From: Burkholderiales bacterium
GTDB taxonomy: Bacteria > Pseudomonadota > Gammaproteobacteria > Burkholderiales > Burkholderiaceae_C
Direction: 5' to 3'
DNA length: 64,000 bases
Assembly (NCBI GenBank): GCA_003963115.1
Contig: RXJQ01000025.1
Coordinates: 124,001 to 188,000, forward strand
Part shown: positions 1-6,325 of the stretch, in pieces
Position numbering within the stretch: the stretch's first letter is position 1
Layout of the letters: every line of letters starts with the position of its first letter
Made by a program: the position numbers and the translations under genes
Notes under the pieces: model-generated
What the model saw: the letters and a program-made list of their open reading frames with translations, nothing else
Database searches by the model: none
What the model was told of the DNA's origin: nothing

Positions 1-1134
1 TAAATGCTTGAGCGGAACTCCGTAGGCGATGGCCTCTTCATACATCTTGCGCAGGGGAATTTTGCTAAGCAAAAGATCGCGTGTTTCGCTTTTACCTCCT
101 TCATCAGGCCGATATCCCCCGCCTACGTTTGAGTGCGCGCCAGGTTAGACGATCTCCTGGGCGCCATCGGGCAGCTTGGCACCGTCCCATACTGTGTCCA
201 AAGGGAATGAGTTTCTGAACTCGTTCATCGCCATGAGGTGCAGGGTACGCGTCACGAGAGGCGGGATACGCAGGTTGCTGGCCCAGGAAGCATGGCCATC
301 GAACACGCCCGGGGTCGGGTCTGCGCCGGGCTTGTCGCCAAAGGCCAGCGTGTTGAGCCAGCTTCTGCGTTGCGCCATGGCCGTGTCCAGCGCCACCCAT
401 TTCTTGGCTGTGGCGAGTGAGCCCAAGCTGGTGCTCGCTGGCAAGCCCACTGATGCCACGGTATCAAACAAGCCCAGAAAGTAGATCTCGCAGGGGCGAT
501 GGATGCTCCTCAGCGTGCCTTGCCTGGAGCCGGCATCCCATGCGCATCGATCGTTGATGCGGCGTGCGAATGCCCGCGCGAGTGTGGCGCCGCGCGAAAA
601 ACCAAAGATGGCCAGATTGACCGATTCAATCTTGTCAGCAGGGTGCTTGGCGACGGTGGCATCGAACCATTTCATGGCCTGATCCAGGCGGGCATCGCCG
701 TATTTGCCAAAGGCCATGCCATCGTCATCACCGATGTCGCTAATTTCTTTGAAGTAGGTGCCCAGGCCTGGGATGTAATGCGCGTAGATGCCCTTCGCCA
801 CGTCTTCTCTGGGGTGAGCCTTGAACAATCGAGCGACGTTGCTGTGCTTGTCCGTGCCTTCGTCCGCGTCCAGATTGTTGCCGGTGCCATCAAAGAAGAA
901 TGAAATGCGCAGCGTCACTTTGCATGTGTGCGTAGCTGGTTGGCCGTCTAGGCGAGCACCCAGCGCTTGGGCGCGTTGCGCCAAGTCTGGCCCATCGATG
1001 GGGGCATGTGGTGGTGAGCACACAGGGGCAGACAGGGTTCGCGAAGCCGCCGCGCTGCTGCCGAGCGCTTCGTAGGGCTGGCGCGTGGCCGGGCCTGCTG
1101 TGGCTGTTTCAGTGGTCTTGCTGGAGTTGTTCAT
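1..1134 (-). pseudogene. DUF2235 (Tle1-like) T6SS lipase gene interrupted by an in-frame stop
   Basis: This gene encodes an alpha/beta-hydrolase of the DUF2235 family, which includes the T6SS phospholipase effectors called Tle1. Seen from the ATG at 1134: the FDGTGNN motif (about residues 81-87), the nucleophile motif GFSRGA (Ser about 180) and LFDTVASVG (Asp about 224). A TAA at 145-147 ends the frame after about 329 codons. Reading through it, the same frame continues with PGAHSNVGGGY, which carries the expected catalytic His, and stays open to the window edge. The intact paralogue at 3138-4982 has FPGMHSDVGGGY at this point, so the stop replaces a Phe/Tyr-like codon. The start at 1134 (MNNSSK) is chosen over 1179 because the paralogue begins MNNSNE and also overlaps its upstream DUF3304 gene slightly. 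Without the His the truncated product should be inactive. A sequencing error is the alternative. Confidence 0.85.
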
Positions 1135-1570
1135 GGCTGCACGGGGGGAAATTGTTGGAAGCACCGGGGCGCTGTTCATCTGCTGTGATAGGCAACTTCA
1201 AGCGCGGAGGCGAGTAGCCGGGTGTCACGGCCGCTTCGACGTGGCCATCAGGAAAGAAGTGCACCTCCAGCGCAGCAGGCTCTTCGGTCTGCATGCGCTC
1301 GACCGGTACCTGCACTTCGCGGAAAAGGCTTTTGCGCCAAAAATGGGTTCCGCCGTACTTGTTGGTGGTGGAGTACATGCAGTAACTGGCTGACCACTTG
1401 ACGGTGACCCTGGCTGAACCCGCAGGATTGAAGCTGTAGCAACAAACCGACCCACCGCCGCCCGTCGTTGGACTGCTCACATAGATGTTGCCGCTGCCTG
1501 CACCATTCACGCTGAAGCTGTCGATGTAGTGGTCGGTGTAGTTGTAGCCCTGAATCAGTAGGCCCTTGGA
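1109..1570. repeat. direct repeat, unit A (DUF2235 start plus DUF3304)
   Basis: Diverged direct repeat of 1707-2178. The repeated stretch begins inside the first codons of the DUF2235 gene (ATGAACAACTCCAGCAAGAC here, ATGATCAACTCCAGCAAGGC in the other unit) and runs back through most of the DUF3304 coding region. It is the footprint of a tandem duplication. Confidence 0.75.
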
Positions 1571-1705
1571 TTGTTCTTTGGTCTGCGTTTGCGGCGCTTT
1601 GTCTACGGCAGATGTTGGGGAGGCACAGGCTGAGATGCAGAGCCCCAAAGCTGCGCAGGCAAAGCAAGTCAGCCAGCGCGAAAGATCTCGATCCACGTGA
1701 TGCAT
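1109..1705 (-). CDS. DUF3304-family lipoprotein, copy A (putative lipase immunity)
   Basis: Small predicted lipoprotein. The N-terminal hydrophobic stretch ends in the lipobox ISAC, followed by a GYNYTDHYIDSF motif, a Gly-rich loop with paired Cys (VCCYSF) and a conserved tail ending CSHEQLQQ. This pattern fits the DUF3304 family, which is found beside T6SS lipase genes in Burkholderiales. I take the ATG at 1705, one base after the stop of copy B. The longer start at 1732 (MINSSKATD) is a relic of a DUF2235 start codon region and would spoil the signal peptide. The 3' end overlaps the start of the DUF2235 gene by about 25 bp. A role as periplasmic immunity protein for the neighbouring lipase is inferred from order and localisation only. 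Confidence 0.78.
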   Translation of the reverse strand: MHHVDRDLSRWLTCFACAALGLCISACASPTSAVDKAPQTQTKEQSKGLLIQGYNYTDHYIDSFSVNGAGSGNIYVSSPTTGGGGSVCCYSFNPAGSARVTVKWSASYCMYSTTNKYGGTHFWRKSLFREVQVPVERMQTEEPAALEVHFFPDGHVEAAVTPGYSPPRLKLPITADEQRPGASNNFPPCSHEQLQQDH

Positions 1706-1706
1706 A

Positions 1707-2178
1707 TCAGTGGCCTTGCTGGAGTTGATCATGGCTGCAGGGGGGGAAGTCGTAGGAGGCTCCGGGGCGTTGTTCGTCCGCCGTGATGGGCAGCCTCAGG
1801 CGTGGTGGCGAGTAGCCGGGCGTCACGGCGGCTTCGACGTGGCCATCAGGATAGAAGTGAACCTCCAGCGCCATGGCTGGCGTGGACACCTCACTCAAAG
1901 GCACAGAGGCCTCCTTCCATAGGGTTTTGCGTTCATCCACAAAGCGAGGCCCGAACGAGTAAGGGTTTGCTTTGTGTTCCATGCAGTAGGCCGCTGCCCA
2001 GCGAATTTTCAGCAGAATGGGGCGAGGCGCGCTGGGGTTGAAGCTATAACAGCAAGCTGACTTGCCGCCGCCTGTCGTTGGGCTGCTCACAAAGACGTTG
2101 CCGCCACCCGCGCCATCGACCGTGAAGCTGTCAATGAACATATTGGTGTAGTTGTAGCCCTGGATCAGCAGCCCTTGC
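1707..2178. repeat. direct repeat, unit B (DUF2235 start relic plus DUF3304)
   Basis: Partner of the repeat at 1109-1570. About nine codons of a DUF2235 N-terminus survive here (MINSSKATD, 1706-1732, overlapping the 3' end of copy B), although no lipase follows. A complete DUF3304-DUF2235 pair was therefore duplicated and its internal lipase lost. Confidence 0.72.
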
Positions 2179-2312
2179 GCTTGCGACCCTGAGGCATTCT
2201 GGGTAGTGGTCACCTGGCTATTGCCGCTGTCTGCCGAGTCGGGTGGCGAGGCCACACACCCCGTCGTGCTGAGGCATGCGCTGACGCAAACCGTCAAGAG
2301 TTGTCGATTCAT
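1707..2312 (-). CDS. DUF3304-family lipoprotein, copy B
   Basis: Paralogue of the gene just downstream. It has a short signal peptide with lipobox TTGC, then GYNYTNMFIDSF, ACCYSF and a tail ending CSHDQLQQGH. The C-terminal 50 residues differ from copy A at only a few positions, so the duplication is recent. The start is fixed at 2312 because the ATG overlaps the stop of the DUF4123 gene (ATGA, 2309-2312), the coupling typical of this cassette. Family assignment rests on motif resemblance. The function is probably a periplasmic partner or immunity protein of a Tle1-like lipase, by position. Confidence 0.78.
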   Translation of the reverse strand: MNRQLLTVCVSACLSTTGCVASPPDSADSGNSQVTTTQNASGSQAQGLLIQGYNYTNMFIDSFTVDGAGGGNVFVSSPTTGGGKSACCYSFNPSAPRPILLKIRWAAAYCMEHKANPYSFGPRFVDERKTLWKEASVPLSEVSTPAMALEVHFYPDGHVEAAVTPGYSPPRLRLPITADEQRPGASYDFPPCSHDQLQQGH

Positions 2313-3016
2313 TTTTTGATGGCCTGTTCGATGGCTTGCAGCAGTGTCAACTGGCGCTGCTTGACTTTGACCATCAAGGACGCCCATTGTTCGCTGTTCT
2401 CAAAGCCGACGCCCAACTCCAATGTCAGCACACAGAACATCACGCGGTCGGCCAGAGCCTCCAGCGCAAACTGGTCTGCCACCTGTAAGGCACGCTTGGT
2501 GAATGCGGCTCTGTCTGCAATGGGCACGGCCATGAATGCGTCAGGTGATTCGCGCATCAATTCGGGCATGACCGTGTCCACCTCGGCTGCAGCAAGCAGT
2601 TGATCGGCCTGCGGCTGTGTCAATACCAAGGGCGCTTCAAAGGTGGCTGACGTACGCACAGGACTCAGGTCAATAACGCGAAAAGTTCGTGCGCGATCCA
2701 CATAAGCCCATTGGCCATCCAATGCCCAATAGCCTGCGGCCTGATCGGCTCGCAATACAGCTTGTATCTCAGGCAGGACGCGTGGGTCATAACACCTGAG
2801 CAACACACGGTAGTCATCAGGCAACACAGCCTTGGTGCGCTCGTTCAAGGCATGCGCAAGGGCAGGCGTCGGCAAGGAGCTGTGAAGCCAGGTGGCACAA
2901 GCGCTGCTGTTTGCCCACGCCATGGTGTTGCTAAAGTCGCGCTGGCCACGTGTATTGCGGTCGAGCGGCATGAGCCACGCGCTGGCGTGTTCAGCATCGG
3001 GGCGTTCATCGCCCAA
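2309..3016 (-). CDS. DUF4123 T6SS adaptor, N-terminally truncated
   Basis: Homologous to DUF4123 proteins, the adaptor chaperones that load effectors onto VgrG in the cytoplasm before secretion. Typical family segments are present: WLMPLD, then CATWLHSS, then RCYDPRVLPEI, then WAYVDR. The opening segment of the family (a YALLD-like strand and about 40 residues) is missing. Directly upstream lies a 70-bp scrap of vgrG in its place. The open frame starts at a TTG (3016); the first ATG is at 2971. The stop overlaps the DUF3304 ATG at 2312. It belongs to the older, decaying copy of the cargo module, and whether it is still functional is doubtful. Confidence 0.72.
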   Translation of the reverse strand: MGDERPDAEHASAWLMPLDRNTRGQRDFSNTMAWANSSACATWLHSSLPTPALAHALNERTKAVLPDDYRVLLRCYDPRVLPEIQAVLRADQAAGYWALDGQWAYVDRARTFRVIDLSPVRTSATFEAPLVLTQPQADQLLAAAEVDTVMPELMRESPDAFMAVPIADRAAFTKRALQVADQFALEALADRVMFCVLTLELGVGFENSEQWASLMVKVKQRQLTLLQAIEQAIKK

Positions 3017-3043
3017 GATGTTGCATGCTTGGCGGGCCTTGAT

Positions 3044-3113
3044 GGCCGAGTTGGTCTGTGTGGAGCTCGTCGGTGCCGCTGGGATTCACGCCGCCATCGG
3101 GGCTCACAACGAT
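3044..3113 (-). pseudogene. vgrG remnant
   Basis: About 64 of 70 bases match the vgrG gene of this window at 7801-7870. Read on the minus strand it encodes VVSPDGGVNPSGTDELHTDQ, against VVGPDGGVNPSGAYELHTDQ in VgrG. The similarity stops abruptly on both sides. It sits between the intact DUF2235 gene and the truncated DUF4123 gene, so it marks a recombination junction between two vgrG cargo modules. Confidence 0.8.
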
Positions 3114-3137
3114 GATGCTCTCCAACCCTAGGCAAGA

Positions 3138-4982
3138 TCAGACAGCCGCTACACGAGGCTGATCTAAATTGGGTTTCCCTTGTGCAACTGATGCAGCACC
3201 AGTCGATGAATCTGGTGGTTTGCTTGGGTCATTGCGAACTATTTGCACGTTATCCCCTTCGTAGCGACGACGCCATCGGAAATAGCCTTCGGGCTCCCAC
3301 GAGCCAGGCACAGGATCCCAGCCAAAGATCTTGATCTGATCAAACGGACGGAAACCCGCATAGGAATCGTGACAATAGTCTGCGAACAAGGTAGCGGCGG
3401 CTGCATCAACTGCCGACATGCTTTGCAACCGATTGAAAATGTCAAGAGCCTCTTCCTTCATGCTACGCACGCGGCTTTCGGCATTCTGCTGTATGACGGA
3501 CTTGTAGTCGTCGTTGTCCCAATTCGTGGTCGACACTGGATGCAGATGAAGGTTCAACGCATCGACGTCCTGAAGCAACAGCTGATTCGCACCGGAGAGG
3601 TCGTCCCTGTCAGATGGACTGGCACGATGGAACCAGGGAAGCGACATGTATTGGTTACGAACCTGATAGCGCCAGGCCAGATACTCGAACAACCAATCGC
3701 GCATTTGGCGCGGCTTCTGGCGAGGAGTCATGAAAGCGTTGAAAGCATCGACGGTAGCGTCCGCGATCTCGAAGCAATCATATGCGCCATCAGCCGCAAG
3801 GTTTTTATCCAATGGAACCAACGCCTTGCGAGAGGCAAGGTACATGGCGTTCAAGGCCATCTGGGAGAGCTTTTCGTCGTTCTTGCCGTGAGGCCCCCGC
3901 CCTTGCTCCTGAGGTGAATAGCCGCCACCAACGTCCGAGTGCATGCCCGGGAACATGAACTCATGGCAGTTGTCTGGGATATGGCCATCTTGCTGGATCA
4001 ACTCGACAGGGAATGAGCCTCTGTTCTCGTGCATGGCAACAAAGTGAACACAGTTTTTGACCTGAGGTGAAATACGCAACCGCTCCGGCTGCGCCCAGGA
4101 CCGATGTCCGTTTTGACCCATGCCAAAGGAAGCGGGCAAACCAACCGATGCCACAGTATCGAACAAGCCAAGAAAGCGGATCTTGGCAGGCACACCACAC
4201 AGGGTGTCACCTTCAAAGAGCTCCAGCAACCAGTTGGTGAAGGTGCGGGCCTCTGCGGCGCCACGTGAAAACCCATAGACATCAAAGAATATCTCGATGA
4301 TTTTTGGCTTGGCCACCTCAGCCATCCGTACTTGAATGTCTTTGCATGCACGTTTGAAAAAAGCCAGACGGTGCGACGACTTGGCAGCGAAGTCGTCAAG
4401 CAGCAGACCGCCGCAGGTGTCCATGTTCACCCGTCGCAAGGCGGGCTCATCTTCATAGGATGCCAAAGGACTGCGTTGCGGGACACCTCCGCGTCCAACT
4501 GTTGTGCTGCGCTTGCCGTTGCGGCACAAAGCCTTGACTGTGTCGTCGGGTGCATACAGTCGTTTGTTGGGCGAGATGCTCAAATAGATCGAGTTGATGA
4601 CTTGAAGCAATCCAAAATTGATCCGGCCGTCTCCACCAGCGCCAAAGGCAGCCCCCAGCGACGCTGGCTTCTCTTCTCCAATTTTTGGAAACGGGGTTCC
4701 TACCCCCGGGACGTAAATTGGAAAATAGCCATTCCAGTCTTCATCTCGATAGGCACGAAAGAGGCGCGCAACGTTGCTGTCTTTCTGGCGTTGCAACTGG
4801 GTTTGTGCCTTTCCAGGCTCCACCCAGTTTTGGTTGTTTCCTGTGCCATCAAAGAACACCCCAATGCTCAAGGCCATCTCGCATTGGTGTGCCTGTGGCG
4901 CTCTCTGCGGATAAACAGGCTTAATGCCTGGAGTTGGCCCAAGAGGGTGGGCCGCCACCATGGTCTCATTGCTGTTGTTCAT
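3138..4982 (-). CDS. DUF2235 (Tle1-like) T6SS phospholipase effector
   Basis: Full-length 614-residue alpha/beta-hydrolase of the DUF2235 family. Known Tle1 members are T6SS effectors that cleave phospholipids in target-cell membranes. The catalytic set is visible: FFDGTGNN at 43-50, GFSRGA with Ser239, LFDTVASVG with Asp275 and HSDVGGGY with His348. The tail after about residue 400 is less conserved and may bind VgrG or the membrane. The ATG at 4982 overlaps the end of the DUF3304 gene by 17 bp. The order vgrG-DUF4123-DUF3304-DUF2235 is a classic effector cassette, with the adaptor loading this lipase and the lipoprotein probably protecting the producer. Substrate and phospholipase class are not readable from sequence. 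Confidence 0.87.
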   Translation of the reverse strand: MNNSNETMVAAHPLGPTPGIKPVYPQRAPQAHQCEMALSIGVFFDGTGNNQNWVEPGKAQTQLQRQKDSNVARLFRAYRDEDWNGYFPIYVPGVGTPFPKIGEEKPASLGAAFGAGGDGRINFGLLQVINSIYLSISPNKRLYAPDDTVKALCRNGKRSTTVGRGGVPQRSPLASYEDEPALRRVNMDTCGGLLLDDFAAKSSHRLAFFKRACKDIQVRMAEVAKPKIIEIFFDVYGFSRGAAEARTFTNWLLELFEGDTLCGVPAKIRFLGLFDTVASVGLPASFGMGQNGHRSWAQPERLRISPQVKNCVHFVAMHENRGSFPVELIQQDGHIPDNCHEFMFPGMHSDVGGGYSPQEQGRGPHGKNDEKLSQMALNAMYLASRKALVPLDKNLAADGAYDCFEIADATVDAFNAFMTPRQKPRQMRDWLFEYLAWRYQVRNQYMSLPWFHRASPSDRDDLSGANQLLLQDVDALNLHLHPVSTTNWDNDDYKSVIQQNAESRVRSMKEEALDIFNRLQSMSAVDAAAATLFADYCHDSYAGFRPFDQIKIFGWDPVPGSWEPEGYFRWRRRYEGDNVQIVRNDPSKPPDSSTGAASVAQGKPNLDQPRVAAV

Positions 4983-5505
4983 CTGGATCTCGGAATGGGT
5001 TGTTTGGGGTCACCTTTCTGGGCCATGGATATGTCTGCCACGGATGTTTGTGGGGAATTGGATCGTGTGTACCAGGGTAGGTCGGACTACTTGGCGACTC
5101 GTTGGCAAGGGTGATGCGAACCTGTCCGTTGGCCAGGAAATGAACAAACATGCGACCGACTTCGTCATAGCGGTCAACGGGCACATCTGCTTCGTATTCC
5201 TGACTCGTACGCTCTTTCCAGTTCGTCACGTGCCACACAACGTGCACCTTCAAGCCTGGCGTCCATGTCTTGGGAACGACAACACAGCAAACGAGTCGCC
5301 CCCCTGTCCCTGCCTGAGCCCCGTTGTAGCCATTCACCCAGAAATTCTGCACGCTGAGGTCTTCCCGCAGATGGTCAATGCCGGTGAGGCCAACACCGTC
5401 GCTCTCATCCTTGGCGCCAATCACATTGCAGGCAGTCAGCCCGATCATCAACACGATGAGCATCAGGCGCATTGAATATTTTTTGAATGTAGGCACGAGG
5501 TTCAC
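4966..5505 (-). CDS. DUF3304-family lipoprotein, copy C (putative lipase immunity)
   Basis: Predicted 179-residue lipoprotein. The signal peptide ends in the lipobox LTAC (Cys about 26). It is followed by VNGYNGAQAG, then GGRLVCCVVVPKTW, which is the DUF3304 core, and then VHVVWHV. It is clearly more diverged from copies A and B than they are from each other and lacks their CSH-QLQQ tail. It lies 25 bp after the DUF4123 gene and overlaps the intact lipase gene by 17 bp. Export to the periplasm and tight coupling to a lipase suggest an immunity role; this is inference. Confidence 0.78.
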   Translation of the reverse strand: MNLVPTFKKYSMRLMLIVLMIGLTACNVIGAKDESDGVGLTGIDHLREDLSVQNFWVNGYNGAQAGTGGRLVCCVVVPKTWTPGLKVHVVWHVTNWKERTSQEYEADVPVDRYDEVGRMFVHFLANGQVRITLANESPSSPTYPGTHDPIPHKHPWQTYPWPRKVTPNNPFRDPDEQQQ

Positions 5506-5530
5506 CTATCGACCGTTGCTTGAGCTTGAA

Positions 5531-6325
5531 TCAGGTACAGGCTTCGACGCCCGCTTGGTGGCTGGCGAAAAGGGCTTTGGACCATTGAGCGTCGTCCCAG
5601 TCTGGCCGCGTGTTGGTCAGCATCAGGGCCAGCATTGCCAACTGAACAGGATATCTTTCCTCTCGATGCTTGACGGCCCAGTCACATACCCTTTGAGCAC
5701 ATGCATGTCGTTGGTAAGGCGTCAATCCATGGCCAAGGCCAGGCTGTTGGTCGACGACCGAACTGAGCAGCAAATCTGGCAACGTGCGGTCAAGCAAATG
5801 GCCCAATTGCTGGTCGCTTAGCTTGAGTGGTCCCGTTGCGCCAAAGGAGGTGGCCACAGCCCTTTTTTCACCGACCTCGATGCTCTGCGCATGACCTTGT
5901 CGGTCAATGTAGAACCAGCGGTCAATGGGCCCGCAAAGCGCACGTTGTTGCGATTCGCTCAATACAGACCAAAGCGCCACAAGGCATCGACTGTCGGCAT
6001 AGCGAAGGAAATAGCGCTGGCCGTCCTGAGTATGCAGATAACACAATGTAGCGAGATGATGCTCCAGTGCATCGATGCCAACGTCGGTGTGCAACGTTGA
6101 GATGGCCCAGGCGCGGGCAACATCCGCTTGCAATGCCGCCACGATCGAGTCGGCCAAGGTACTCCGCCCAAGGAGGACTGGCCCAACCGATGCGGCCTGA
6201 TCGTCAGGGATGCGGTCATACAGCCAGCGAATCAGGGTCACTTGATGAAGCCCGTCGATTTCCGTTGGCGTCAGGCCACTGGCGTCCAGCAGCCAGTAGA
6301 CGTTTGAGGCCTTTACGTTGTTCAT
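5531..6325 (-). CDS. DUF4123 domain T6SS effector adaptor
   Basis: About 264 residues. The N-terminus VYWLLDASG, then an HHLATLCYL segment and RYADSRCLVALWSVL match the DUF4123 adaptor family, whose members bind an effector and the tip of VgrG. The start is set at 6325 because its ATG overlaps the vgrG stop (ATGA, 6322-6325). The longer open frame from 6370 has no support. It is the intact counterpart of the truncated adaptor at 2309-3016, and its likely client is the DUF2235 lipase two genes downstream. No signal peptide is seen, as expected for a cytoplasmic chaperone. Confidence 0.82.
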   Translation of the reverse strand: MNNVKASNVYWLLDASGLTPTEIDGLHQVTLIRWLYDRIPDDQAASVGPVLLGRSTLADSIVAALQADVARAWAISTLHTDVGIDALEHHLATLCYLHTQDGQRYFLRYADSRCLVALWSVLSESQQRALCGPIDRWFYIDRQGHAQSIEVGEKRAVATSFGATGPLKLSDQQLGHLLDRTLPDLLLSSVVDQQPGLGHGLTPYQRHACAQRVCDWAVKHREERYPVQLAMLALMLTNTRPDWDDAQWSKALFASHQAGVEACT

